This document shows positions 53,931 to 63,900 of a DNA stretch of 64,000 bases, piece after piece. A program made the translations under genes and the position numbers. Source of the DNA: Desulfopila_A sp964446655 (GTDB lineage: Bacteria; Desulfobacterota; Desulfobulbia; Desulfobulbales; Desulfocapsaceae); assembly GCA_964446655.1 (NCBI GenBank), contig CAYUPL010000009.1, positions 23,756 through 87,755 of the forward strand. The letters are read 5' to 3'. The notes under the pieces are model-generated. The model was not told where the DNA came from and ran no database searches. It was given only the letters and a program-made list of their open reading frames with translations. Positions within the stretch are counted from its first letter, which is position 1; every line of letters starts with the position of its first letter.

Positions 53931-56846
53931 TTACATTTTCATACGTGTGCCTTCCGGATCATAGAAGGGCATGGGTACCACTCTGGCATGCAGCAGTTTT
54001 CCTTTACACTCATCCTCATAAATTTGCAGTTGTGTGCCCACAGGGGTAAGCTGTGACTCGACAAGTGCCATGCCTATGGCTTCTCCCGTGGCCAAACTTT
54101 TTCTCGCCGTGGCCACATATCCCCTTACTCTCTCATCCACAATAAGTGCACCATCGCGTGCCGCTCTGCCGTCATCCTCCATGCGGATTCCAACAAGTTT
54201 CAATCGACCCTCGTCATGTTCGGCCTGTCTCAGCGCGACGCTGCCCACTGTCTTCGCCTCGGTTTTGTTTCGGTCCCAGAGAAATCCAAGGCCAACATCA
54301 AGCAAGTTGGTACGCTGTTCCGACTCCTGACCGAGAATAATGTGACATTTCTCCATGCGGAGTACATTCTGCGCCTCAACCCCAAAATTGCTGATATTAA
54401 ATTCTGCTCCAGCCTTTTTGAGAATATTCCATACAGACTGCATGTAGGATGCAGGCACATGCAACTCATATGACAATTCGCCAACAAACCCAAGACGCAT
54501 TGCTCGTACTGCTATGGCGCCGGCCAGAGTAAATTTACGGTAACCGGCAAAGGGAAATTGTTCATTTGAGATATCTTCAGTAACTACTTTTTCGAGAACC
54601 TTCCGTGAGTTAGGTCCTGAAATATTGATTACTCCAAGAGCGTCAGTGAGGTTGACAATGTGGTAATCCCAGTTATCATAGCGGGTATGATAACGGATCC
54701 ACTCTGCTGTCTGACCTGCTCTTCCGGTTGAGGTGGTAAAGTAGTAATCGTTTTCACCCTGCTTTACCACGACCCCGTCATCAATGATGCAGCCATCTTC
54801 ATTGCACATCGCTGAATATTTAATCCTCTCTCCCCCCACTTTGCTCATATCAGAAACATAAACTCTTTGCAGTGCCTTGAGGGCGTCGGGCCCATGTATC
54901 CTGAACTTGCCGAGGGTTGAGGCATCAAGCAGACCGACATTGTTACGGACATTATTGATCTCTTCTTTGCAGCTAAAATCATCAGAAAAGTATCGGGCCC
55001 TCTTCCACACCCCAATATTTCTGAAAATGCCGCCGTCTTTTTTCTGCTGATAATGCAGGGGAGTTCGTTTAAACATATGATGGTGCGCTCCGGCATAGGT
55101 TGCCAGAAAGGTGGGAACCAGAGGGGGACGAACTGTCGTCGGTTTTGGTGTTACTGTAATTCCGGTTTCCTGTGCTACCAATAGCGGCAGATTGTGGCCC
55201 GGAATTCCGCCCTGAGCCGGACCGGTTCCTGCCGAAGTAAAGCGCTTGATTAACTCAGGAACATCAAAGCCCATCTGTATAGCCTGTTTGATGTTTTTAA
55301 CAGTGGTGTCCTCATCAAAACAGATAAAGCTTTTGCGTCCCTCCACCGGTGCCATGACCAGAGTACAGCCTTTCTCGGGTCCCACCAACCCTGCGACAGC
55401 AGTCTGGGCGTTATCCAATTCTTTTTGCAGTGGAGCTCCACATTCCACTGCAGCCTGTAACCCCGCCACCTTTCCTGACATTTCTATTGAAGATGGATCA
55501 TGCAGACCCTTAAGGCTACCGGCTTGATACAGTTTGTCTGGCAGATCATCAGCAAGAAAATAGCCGGTATGGCTGTCATAGCTCATTGTTGCACCGGCAA
55601 GCACCAGCGGTCCGGTCACCGGGGTGAAGCCCGCAGAGGCGACCAGCAGGTCGCATGTAACTTCTCGTGTTTTGGCGCCATCCAGTGTTGCCATTCTGAT
55701 CTTCTCCACCGCTTTTCTGCCATGGGCCGCAGTAACCACCCACCCTGGGAAAAAGAGAATTTCACGCTTTTCCAGGGCGTTGATTAGCTCCGACGACTGC
55801 CCGGACTCTCGTATGTCTGCAACACTATCTATCTCAAGACCCAGATCATGAAGATCGACTGCGGCTTCGAGACCGCGGTCATGACCAACGCTGAAAACAC
55901 TTTTCTTACCGGGAAGCAGGCCGTAAGTTCTAGCAAGCCTGTGAGCACAACCAACCTGCATGATACCTGGGCGCTCATTATGTTCAAAGATCAAAGGACG
56001 CTCTATACAGCCTGTAGCAACGATGACAGTCTCGGATCGAATTTCTATATAGCGCTCAGTAAAACTGTCATGTTTGGAACCGATCTGAAAAGCGGTTATC
56101 AAGTTATTGGTATAGGCCCCAATCATTGATGTGTGCCTGAGCACACGAATATTTGGGGTTTGATCCACCTGTTCAGCCAGGTCCCTTGCTCTTTGAAAAA
56201 GCTGGGTGCCGTCTTCGTTATCAACCACACGATAATCGAAACTGCCGCCAAGGTAGGGACGAGCTTCCATCAGAATTACCCGTAGACCGGATTCTGCTGC
56301 GGCAAGCGCTGCAGACATCCCGGCCGGCCCACCACCAATTACGGTGATTTCAGCCCTTGGATAAACCTCGTCATATTTACCACGCATCGTATAATCAGGA
56401 GCAATAACTCCCATACCAGCTGTTTTCCTGATCTGTTTCATGGCTATTGGCCAGATAGCGGCAGGTTTGTGCATGGTTTTATAATAGAAACCTGCGGGCA
56501 TAAAACGGTCCATTTTGTCGATTATGGCAAGCCTGTCGTTTTCCAGTGACCCCACAACATTCTGAGGTTTAACCTTCATGCCGTCCTGCAGCAAAGTGTT
56601 TTCGGCTCGAACATTAGGAACGCCGTTAACTTCCATGCAGGTATTACTGCATTCTCCGTCCAGGCTGTAGATACCGCGTGGGCGGTGGTACTTCAGGCTT
56701 CTGCCAAAAAGTCGTACACCTCCTGAAAACAGTGCTGTGGCAACAGTATCCCCGTCGAACCCCTGATATGTTTTTCCTGCAAAGGTTAACGATTTTGTCT
56801 CTTTCAGGTTTACCCGTAGGGTTGGTAAATCGTCGAGTCTTTTCAT
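53931..56846 (-). CDS. soxA: Sarcosine oxidase alpha subunit, SoxA-like
   Basis: This 971-residue subunit of heterotetrameric sarcosine oxidase has an N-terminal 2Fe-2S-like domain (GFDGDTVATALFSGGVRLFG, DGECSNTCMEVNGV), a dinucleotide-binding domain (ITVIGGGPAGMSAALAAAES, about residue 170) and a C-terminal GcvT-type folate domain (about residues 590-960; GLLDASTLGKFRIHGPDA). The family transfers the methyl group of sarcosine to tetrahydrofolate as methylene. Length is normal. Its first 4 bases overlap soxD. Oxygen is the usual acceptor; in an anaerobe another acceptor is likely. Confidence 0.88.
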   Translation of the reverse strand: MKRLDDLPTLRVNLKETKSLTFAGKTYQGFDGDTVATALFSGGVRLFGRSLKYHRPRGIYSLDGECSNTCMEVNGVPNVRAENTLLQDGMKVKPQNVVGSLENDRLAIIDKMDRFMPAGFYYKTMHKPAAIWPIAMKQIRKTAGMGVIAPDYTMRGKYDEVYPRAEITVIGGGPAGMSAALAAAESGLRVILMEARPYLGGSFDYRVVDNEDGTQLFQRARDLAEQVDQTPNIRVLRHTSMIGAYTNNLITAFQIGSKHDSFTERYIEIRSETVIVATGCIERPLIFEHNERPGIMQVGCAHRLARTYGLLPGKKSVFSVGHDRGLEAAVDLHDLGLEIDSVADIRESGQSSELINALEKREILFFPGWVVTAAHGRKAVEKIRMATLDGAKTREVTCDLLVASAGFTPVTGPLVLAGATMSYDSHTGYFLADDLPDKLYQAGSLKGLHDPSSIEMSGKVAGLQAAVECGAPLQKELDNAQTAVAGLVGPEKGCTLVMAPVEGRKSFICFDEDTTVKNIKQAIQMGFDVPELIKRFTSAGTGPAQGGIPGHNLPLLVAQETGITVTPKPTTVRPPLVPTFLATYAGAHHHMFKRTPLHYQQKKDGGIFRNIGVWKRARYFSDDFSCKEEINNVRNNVGLLDASTLGKFRIHGPDALKALQRVYVSDMSKVGGERIKYSAMCNEDGCIIDDGVVVKQGENDYYFTTSTGRAGQTAEWIRYHTRYDNWDYHIVNLTDALGVINISGPNSRKVLEKVVTEDISNEQFPFAGYRKFTLAGAIAVRAMRLGFVGELSYELHVPASYMQSVWNILKKAGAEFNISNFGVEAQNVLRMEKCHIILGQESEQRTNLLDVGLGFLWDRNKTEAKTVGSVALRQAEHDEGRLKLVGIRMEDDGRAARDGALIVDERVRGYVATARKSLATGEAIGMALVESQLTPVGTQLQIYEDECKGKLLHARVVPMPFYDPEGTRMKM

Positions 56847-57103
56847 TTGCCACCCTCCGGTGAATCCACTTCAATATTATTTGCCGTATCTCGATGGGTA
56901 ATGAACCACGACCCGCATCCGTCCCGATGAAACCACCACTCTTTGACAACGCCGATCTTACAGGTATTCATATGGACATACTCACACCAGCCTCGTTTAT
57001 CGAGTCCGTCTTCCTCCGGAGGGGGACCTTTATCCTCACCGCCGTAGCGAAATTCATATCCATTACGCTTCCCGCAGATGGGGCAGGTAAGTGTCAATGC
57101 CAT
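56843..57103 (-). CDS. soxD: Sarcosine oxidase delta subunit, SoxD-like
   Basis: This 86-residue zinc-binding subunit has the CPICG motif, WCEYVHMNTC, WWFHRDGCGSWF and THRDT characteristic of the family. It overlaps soxA by 4 bases and follows soxB by 39 bases, matching the usual gene order B-D-A-G. Confidence 0.88.
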   Translation of the reverse strand: MALTLTCPICGKRNGYEFRYGGEDKGPPPEEDGLDKRGWCEYVHMNTCKIGVVKEWWFHRDGCGSWFITHRDTANNIEVDSPEGGK

Positions 57104-57142
57104 AACATTATCTCCTTATCGATAGTAAATGATACATGTGAT

Positions 57143-58366
57143 CTAGTTATCGGGAGTGTAGTTGACCAGAGCAGCCGTCTCGCCCATGAGCTGATGATTC
57201 TCATATCTTCTCAAATTAAAGGGTTGAAGTATCCTCGGGCAATTTTCTGTGGCCATGAATTCCGCCATGTACTTTCCTGCAGCCGAAAATGATTTGAAGC
57301 CGAAATATCCCCACCCACAGTTCATATACAGTCCTTCAAGGGGATCATTGCCCTCGAGAATCGGCGCCATATCCGGCGTCATATCGGCCAGGCCGCCCCA
57401 TATTCGCATGAACTTCACCCCTCTGAGACAAGGCAGCCAATCGGACAGTGCCTCGGCCTGATGTTTAATATAATGAGCGGTGTTCTGGGTTGTATAATTG
57501 GGCCACGGATCCATATGAGCACCTGTGGCGATCTCCCCCTTCAATGTCTGGTTAGCATAACAATGATAGGCGCCCGATGAGACAACGTGATTGAGAAGTG
57601 GCTTGAGCGGCTGTGTCACCATCGCCTGGATGGTCAGCACGCTGATGGGCAGCTTTATATTCAGCATGTTGTACAGTATTCCAGCACTGTACCCGCCAGC
57701 CGTAACCAGCACTTTGGAAGTGTTGATTTTCCCATTGTTGGAGGTGACACCGGTAATTTTGCCATTCATGGTATGGATTTGCGTGGCTTCGGTTTGTTGA
57801 TGTATGTCTATATTATATTGAGCACACCCTTTGGCCATTCCCCAGACGACGGCATCATGACGAACAACTCCCCCGGGGGGATGATACATCGCACCATGTA
57901 TAGGAAAGGTGATGTCTTCTGAAATATTCAGTGCCGGGACCATCTCCTTCGCCTGCTTGGCATCAATGAGGTGACTCTCAACACCATGGAACTGAGCAGT
58001 TGATATAGTCATTCTCGCGGCCTTCATGGCTGCCTCACTGTGCATCAGATTGAGATTGCCGCAGTTATTGAACATCAGGTTATAATCCAGCTCACGGGTA
58101 AGTACCGGCCAAAGATCCAGTGCCTCTTTATACAACGGAACATTGTACTGGGTTCGCTGATTAGCGCGTACGATTGCGGTGTTTCTTCCCGCGCCGCCAA
58201 AGCCGATAAACCGTTTCTCAAGAATAGCAACATCAGTTATACCGTAGTTTTTCGCAAGATAATATGCCGTTGCCAGTGCGTGGAGACCTCCACCAATTAT
58301 GACGATATCATAACTTGACTTCATCCGAGGCTTTTTTCCCCAGAGGGGCTTACAGTCCAAATACAT
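57143..58366 (-). CDS. soxB: Sarcosine oxidase beta subunit, SoxB-like
   Basis: This is a 407-residue FAD subunit. The dinucleotide fold is YDIVIIGGGLHALATAYYLA. RHDAVVWGMAKG holds the His that carries covalent FMN in the characterised enzyme, and CGWGYFGFKSFSAAG holds the Lys near the FAD. Both key residues are present, so it is probably active. AGGA lies seven bases before the ATG at 58366; ATG at 58324 is a shorter option. It heads the sox genes. Confidence 0.88.
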   Translation of the reverse strand: MYLDCKPLWGKKPRMKSSYDIVIIGGGLHALATAYYLAKNYGITDVAILEKRFIGFGGAGRNTAIVRANQRTQYNVPLYKEALDLWPVLTRELDYNLMFNNCGNLNLMHSEAAMKAARMTISTAQFHGVESHLIDAKQAKEMVPALNISEDITFPIHGAMYHPPGGVVRHDAVVWGMAKGCAQYNIDIHQQTEATQIHTMNGKITGVTSNNGKINTSKVLVTAGGYSAGILYNMLNIKLPISVLTIQAMVTQPLKPLLNHVVSSGAYHCYANQTLKGEIATGAHMDPWPNYTTQNTAHYIKHQAEALSDWLPCLRGVKFMRIWGGLADMTPDMAPILEGNDPLEGLYMNCGWGYFGFKSFSAAGKYMAEFMATENCPRILQPFNLRRYENHQLMGETAALVNYTPDN

Positions 58367-58893
58367 AGGAGTTCCTCTTGTCTTCTGTAAGATTGTCGTG
58401 CCTTAAAAACTCATTTGGTGATCTTATGCATGAATTTCATGAAGTTACTTATCCTTGCTACTTCCCGTTTACCGAGGTTGGTTTTAGACATCTCCAAACC
58501 ACCATATTCATGGTCGTAATATACATATGTAACAAACCTTGTCAAACAAAAACACTATCAATGAAACATTTATTTCAGCTTGTCTGACTCATCCTCCTCG
58601 GGAGGCATCATAAAATACATGTAAGATACTAGCCACAAAGTGATTACGTCAAGCAAACGCATCAAGAAAATCGAACATTCCTGGTCCTTAAGTATTACAC
58701 AATGACTACTTTCCTTTCTTTTTAAACCCCCCAACAATTCACGGGTCAATCTGTTCCACCAGCCAGGGTCCATGGGAAATTGCATTACTGCTTACCTGTA
58801 TTTACCAGAGAAATGACGTACTGCATGTCCTGTTGACAAATGACCGCTACGTATGAGGAAGGCCCTCAGGAAACTGCCGCCTCTGTTATTATA
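58367..58893. other. Intergenic stretch upstream of soxB
   Basis: This holds a 71-codon frame on the minus strand (58570-58785; MQFPMDPGWWNRLTRELLGG) that I cannot assign and that has only a weak upstream site. The promoter for soxB is presumably here. I see no strong hairpin. Confidence 0.4.
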
Positions 58894-61800
58894 TCAACCG
58901 GAGTAGTACATTGATGTGGCCAGTACATTGAGAATCACCGGCAAAATATAGTCCGAAAGAGCAAGATCTTCCCCATCTTTACCAGGAAGGCCGGGAACGT
59001 AAATAATCTCGCTTAGGGGATGTTTTTTTAGGGCTTCAAACCTGGAATCGCCCCCAAAAGCACGCTGGGTGAGAACGACCATACGAGCATGTCGGCTGCC
59101 AAAGGTGGCCAATTCGTCTAAGGCCTCATCGAAATGATTTTCGCTTGTTGCATCAATTATGACAAAACAGTCCTCGTTGGTATCATAGTCCGATCTAATG
59201 ACCGGTAGATACCAGTTATTCTCATGGAGAAACGGCCTGACCATATCCGATGGCAGGGTAGTTGAAGCATCCTGGAGAAATTGATCAACACTCTTTCCCC
59301 CCAGATATCTCCGTTCCCAGCTAGCTACCTGATTCTCGGAGTAGACTTGGACCAGCTGGTCTCGTCTCTCCAGAGCCACATACTTGTTGCCGACTGCAGG
59401 GTCGACCAATACCAGGTGCGAGTAGGCACTCATACCGAAGGTCTCCCCCTCCAGCTGGCTACCGGCCTGAAGATGAAACAATTGCCTGACAAAAGAGCAG
59501 CTACCCCTTAGACTGGTAATGAAAAGCCTCTTGCGAAAGGACGAATTCTCCTTCATTGCCCTGTCTAGCGTATACCTTAAATTCTCGTCTAAAAGGATCC
59601 TTTTGATACTGGGCAAAAACAGCTTGAAATGATCGAACAACAGCTCAGATAGTTTTGGTGAACGATGGCTGATTATCTGTGAAAACAGTAGCGAAAGACC
59701 CAGATAAATCTCTTCGTGTCCACAGGAAATATCCTCCTGTTTCAGGACAAATCGTCCTGCAGCTTGTTCAAGTACTGTATTTGACTCACTGTCACATCCT
59801 GGGCCCAACCAGAAAACACATTTAGGCTCAAACTGGAAAAGAGGGCTGAGATACTCTGAAACCGGAGGCTTTGAGGCCAGGACAAAGTAAATACTGTCGT
59901 CTGTGTTCACTCCTTGTAGTTTCTCGGGAAACTCCAATTGCATGGGCATAGAGAAGAAACGACTCCAAAGCCGCATAAAATTCCTGCAACCACCTTCTGC
60001 CTCCTTATCCATGGGTACAAAAATCAGCGCTCCGTCCTCAACCAGGCGGCCATAGATGAGTTGAGCCATCTCCAAAGTGCTGTCGGGCGAGGGCTCATTA
60101 TAGAATTCTGCAAAAGGATTATCAGCATAAAAACGTGAGCAAAGCTTCACAAGATCTTGGTAATATGTTTTTTCACGTATATAGCTGCTTTTTTTTACCC
60201 ACTTGGTATCTTCTATCGACCCTTGTTGGTGAGCACATGCCAACCAAAGGCTGTTCTTCCTCTCCAGAGTTTCATACCAATCGGCCATTTCCGCTTGCTG
60301 CTTAACCCGAGCCCTGCCTGCGGTAACAGATTTCGCGAGATTCCTTGGCAGTTCATTGGTCAGTCTTCCACGTGCTAATCCATAGTAAAATCCAAAGAGA
60401 AACATGAAAGTGAGATCTACAAAGGGTTGAAGATGGTCTGAAACCTTGGGCAGGAGCACCAATTTTTTCGCATATTTTTTAATTTCCTCTTTTTCGCGGT
60501 TGTTGTAGCTAATACAATAGAATCTGACGTTCTGAGCTGCCAGCCTAGACATCAACAGCATACTCTTTTCCAGCCTCTTTCTACTGGTTGCATTTACGAT
60601 AACAAGATCATCCTTACCCGAGCTGAAGGTACTTTTCCCTGCCAACTCTCTATAGTCAAGTGCCACACCGATAGAATTCCAGGCATTAATTTCCAAATTC
60701 ATTGCAGCAATCCGCTCGGTACCAGTGTCATGGAGAGAACCTATGAGGTAATGAAGTGAACCTCGCTGATTTTCAGCAGCCACATCCTTGCAGAATTTCA
60801 ACACACTCTCATCACTCAATACCTGCCGTATTTTTTCAGGGAGCTCCAGCATCGCTTCTATGCTTGGTCCAGTCTCTATTCCACTTTGGCGCTGCAATCC
60901 ACTAAGATAGAAACAAAAAAGATACATGGTAAACAGTGTACAGACCGCGCTTTTTGTTGCTACCAGCGTAACCTCTTCACCGGAACACACAGGGATTAAT
61001 CCACCACTTTTTCGAGCAATCAGCCCAAGATCTGAAAAAGGTTTTTCCGTGATTCCAACCAGCAGTATCTGTTTCTTTAGAAGAAGTGAGGCAAAATCCA
61101 CAATCTCGGATGTCGAGCCTGACCAAGAGACAACAACCACGAGATCACTGTCTGCATTAAGATCTATATCCACATTATCAAATTCATGGGCTTTGGCCTC
61201 AACAATATTGATACCATAAAAAAACCTTTCCAAATTTTTTTCGACAATTTCGGAAAGCAAAAGGGATGTTCCGGTACCGACAAAAATAATCCGGTTCAGC
61301 GAGGACAAATTTGCGCCGAAACGTCGCCGTAACAGCCTGGTTTTTATGTCAAATCTTGCAGTGTTGTTTTCTTTGCTGGTATAGCGGGCAAGAGCGTCCT
61401 CGAGTAAGGTTGGAATTTCCTGTAAATGCTCCTCGTAGAATGTTTTACCAAATTCTTTTCTATAGACAAGAGGACTAAGATAGCTCTGCTCAGGCTGGAT
61501 GTCTTTTCGTATCTTCCCTGTAAAATTCAGTATTTCCAGCTCGCGGAAGACTTTGCCGTCAGAATTTTTTGTTGTAATTCTGGCAAATAATCGTTCCTTA
61601 TCCAGAGCATGAACCTCTACTTTAAAAGGGGCCAGCAGAGCCATTTTTTCCTGTTTGTACCATGCCTCCCTGGTGTCTAATTCTTCATCGAAATAGTCTG
61701 TTTCAATGATCAGTGATTTCCTCGAATACTCATCCATGAGCTTCTGCAGTTTATACCCGGTTGACTGAATAATGCTTTGTGGAAATAGACCAATGGCACC

Positions 61801-63426
61801 ATTTACATCGGAGACAACCATATAATCAGAATTATCGGGTCGCTTAACGATATATAAAGGACGTCTATGGCTTGCCACAAATAACCGGTCAGGTGAGATC
61901 AACGAAATTCCGGTTACGGCAAATTGCCCACCATCTTTCAGCATCACCTCGCAGGCATGGATAAATGCCATCTCGTCAAGTTCCGGGATCGATTTGCCGC
62001 TTAGAGCATTAAAAATCCCATAGTCAATTGACAGGCTGCCCACTGCAAAATCTTCTAACCCAAATCGAATTTGCCGCTCTATCACTTTATACCGGTAGTT
62101 TGCATTAGAGAATGTCTCAAAGTAGTATCCCCAGAGAAGTGAAAAGAGTTCCACTGAATTTTCACTTTTCAAGGCTATGCCGGCAACTTTAGTAAGATAC
62201 TCAGTGATCTGAGATTCGACAATGGAGCTGAACATACCGTTAAGCACCACCGACCGAAATTTTTTCTCATCGTGAAAAGGATGACTGTTTTTTACAGATA
62301 TTGGGGACTGCATGGCCCAGCGACCATGCCCAATTACCGGCTGAATCATCGACTTGAGCAACTGAGGGTGTGTTCGCCCTGGAACATGAGCGGGAGGCAG
62401 GCTTTTCCCGGGGTGATTTACCAACACTTGCTTCATGTATATTTCTGTCTGAAAATAGGTAAGAGCTGCTGCTGCTGCAATACCGTATACATTATAGACC
62501 TTCTCAGTACGATACAGCGAACGCCAACGTACAGGCGGCGAGCTCTTATTTATGCTCCAGAGGTTTTCGAAAATGTTTTGAATACTATCATCAATTTCAG
62601 GATAGGCAACGGAACGGGCAAGTACCGAGCTGTCAATACTCCGGAAGAGATTGGCTATACCATCAGTTGTAAAATCTGTTGGTAAGACGACAACAGCATT
62701 GTTGAGATAGCGCCAGAGAGATTGCCTGATACCCGAATCTTGACAGCCGGCGGTTTCCAGGGGCTTGGTTAACTGCACCGGCTTGTTCTGAACACAACGA
62801 TACATTAGAGCCTTGAGCTCCTCCAGCAAATCCTTTCTTGCTATCATCTCTTGTCGATCAAGCGCCAGTGTCTCTATTTGCTGGTCCAGTCCGCGGCTGA
62901 TAAGCTTTTCGACAACCCCCATGGGAAGGTCATATTCAATTAGCAGCCTATCTATAACTGTTTTCAACGACGCCTCTGAATCGATAGAAAAATATTCCTG
63001 GATCTCCGGATTTCCAGGGGTTCCAGGTGCAATTTCCAGGATCTTTTCGGTGTCGTAGAGCTCAGACCATCTGGGGTAAGAGGTTGCCCCGGTTTTAGCG
63101 GAGCCCTCCAAATCATGAAAAAAACCTTCGTAATGAAGAAGTTTTTTTTGGTTTTCGCGAATGAAGTCGGGATAATCCTGATACTTGTCATCCAGTACGG
63201 AAATGAGGCGTAACTCACCCTCATCGAATACCGGCGAATCGATGAGGCGGTCCATGAGCGGATCGAAGGAGCCCAACTCCCGCCGTATCTTCATGGTTTC
63301 CAGATCACTGCCGATCAGCCCGAGTCCTGTGCTGTCCGGAGCCCGATAGACGATTGCCCACATGCCATTCAACAGACGGCTGATCCTGTTTTCGGCTTCG
63401 CCATAATAGACGATAATTCCACACAT
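58894..63426 (-). CDS. Giant GlmS-like glutamine amidotransferase / SIS-domain protein
   Basis: This is a 1510-residue protein. The start is placed at MCGIIVYYGEAENR because the second residue, Cys, must become N-terminal to act as the amidotransferase nucleophile. The Ntn amidotransferase domain is spread over the first 600 residues by an insert. The RWA and NxHP landmarks appear later (GHGRWAMQSPISVKNSHPF, then FRSVVLNGMF) and SDVNGAIG is present. SIS domain 1 (FVGTGTSLLLSEIVEKN, about 717; VVVSWSGSTSEIVD) is followed by SIS domain 2 (about 925-1060; DYRELAGKSTF) and a long unassigned C terminus. Normal GlmS has about 610 residues. A sugar phosphate amination role is possible but not shown. 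Confidence 0.8.
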   Translation of the reverse strand: MCGIIVYYGEAENRISRLLNGMWAIVYRAPDSTGLGLIGSDLETMKIRRELGSFDPLMDRLIDSPVFDEGELRLISVLDDKYQDYPDFIRENQKKLLHYEGFFHDLEGSAKTGATSYPRWSELYDTEKILEIAPGTPGNPEIQEYFSIDSEASLKTVIDRLLIEYDLPMGVVEKLISRGLDQQIETLALDRQEMIARKDLLEELKALMYRCVQNKPVQLTKPLETAGCQDSGIRQSLWRYLNNAVVVLPTDFTTDGIANLFRSIDSSVLARSVAYPEIDDSIQNIFENLWSINKSSPPVRWRSLYRTEKVYNVYGIAAAAALTYFQTEIYMKQVLVNHPGKSLPPAHVPGRTHPQLLKSMIQPVIGHGRWAMQSPISVKNSHPFHDEKKFRSVVLNGMFSSIVESQITEYLTKVAGIALKSENSVELFSLLWGYYFETFSNANYRYKVIERQIRFGLEDFAVGSLSIDYGIFNALSGKSIPELDEMAFIHACEVMLKDGGQFAVTGISLISPDRLFVASHRRPLYIVKRPDNSDYMVVSDVNGAIGLFPQSIIQSTGYKLQKLMDEYSRKSLIIETDYFDEELDTREAWYKQEKMALLAPFKVEVHALDKERLFARITTKNSDGKVFRELEILNFTGKIRKDIQPEQSYLSPLVYRKEFGKTFYEEHLQEIPTLLEDALARYTSKENNTARFDIKTRLLRRRFGANLSSLNRIIFVGTGTSLLLSEIVEKNLERFFYGINIVEAKAHEFDNVDIDLNADSDLVVVVSWSGSTSEIVDFASLLLKKQILLVGITEKPFSDLGLIARKSGGLIPVCSGEEVTLVATKSAVCTLFTMYLFCFYLSGLQRQSGIETGPSIEAMLELPEKIRQVLSDESVLKFCKDVAAENQRGSLHYLIGSLHDTGTERIAAMNLEINAWNSIGVALDYRELAGKSTFSSGKDDLVIVNATSRKRLEKSMLLMSRLAAQNVRFYCISYNNREKEEIKKYAKKLVLLPKVSDHLQPFVDLTFMFLFGFYYGLARGRLTNELPRNLAKSVTAGRARVKQQAEMADWYETLERKNSLWLACAHQQGSIEDTKWVKKSSYIREKTYYQDLVKLCSRFYADNPFAEFYNEPSPDSTLEMAQLIYGRLVEDGALIFVPMDKEAEGGCRNFMRLWSRFFSMPMQLEFPEKLQGVNTDDSIYFVLASKPPVSEYLSPLFQFEPKCVFWLGPGCDSESNTVLEQAAGRFVLKQEDISCGHEEIYLGLSLLFSQIISHRSPKLSELLFDHFKLFLPSIKRILLDENLRYTLDRAMKENSSFRKRLFITSLRGSCSFVRQLFHLQAGSQLEGETFGMSAYSHLVLVDPAVGNKYVALERRDQLVQVYSENQVASWERRYLGGKSVDQFLQDASTTLPSDMVRPFLHENNWYLPVIRSDYDTNEDCFVIIDATSENHFDEALDELATFGSRHARMVVLTQRAFGGDSRFEALKKHPLSEIIYVPGLPGKDGEDLALSDYILPVILNVLATSMYYSG

Positions 63427-63480
63427 AGAATCACCACGGTAATTTTCCTGCAGCAACCTCGGATATGCCCGATACCGGCT

Positions 63481-63900
63481 TCAACCCCACCTTTCCAGGT
63501 ATTGCGGCAACTGATCTACAATTGTATAATAGTCTCCCATCTGCTCTGTCCAGATATGACCGATGGTTGACAGATGTGTTGGCACGTTGAGAGCCCCCGC
63601 CGCCACGGAAATTGTATCTCTTCCTCCGGCATGCCAGAACAGGGATGACCCGCAGGTAGAACAGAACCCCCTATTGACGCCTTCCGTCTCATCCGTTGAG
63701 GACTTATACCATTTAAGACCGCGTTTTTCCAATAAGACAAAACCCTTCAGGTCCACCATGGTGTATGCTCCAAAATTACCATGAAATCTGCGGCATTTCG
63801 AACAGTGACAATTGACAATATGACGCAGCGGTGAGTTTATTTCGAATTGAACGTCACCGCAGAGACAGCGTCCCGTCGCTTCCACGCGAGAATTTTCCAT
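63481..63900 (-). CDS. GFA-family (CENP-V/GFA) zinc protein
   Basis: This 139-residue protein of the GFA fold has three Cys sets: TGRCLCGDVQFEI, NCHCSKCRRFHGNFGAY and GFCSTCGSSLFW, which bind zinc. Named after glutathione-dependent formaldehyde activation, the family is mostly uncharacterised. The ATG at 63900 has GGGAG eight bases upstream; the open frame extends 15 bases further. Formaldehyde from demethylation would fit the nearby sox genes, but glutathione use is not demonstrated. The gap to the GlmS-like gene is 54 bases, so the two may be cotranscribed. Confidence 0.85.
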   Translation of the reverse strand: MENSRVEATGRCLCGDVQFEINSPLRHIVNCHCSKCRRFHGNFGAYTMVDLKGFVLLEKRGLKWYKSSTDETEGVNRGFCSTCGSSLFWHAGGRDTISVAAGALNVPTHLSTIGHIWTEQMGDYYTIVDQLPQYLERWG

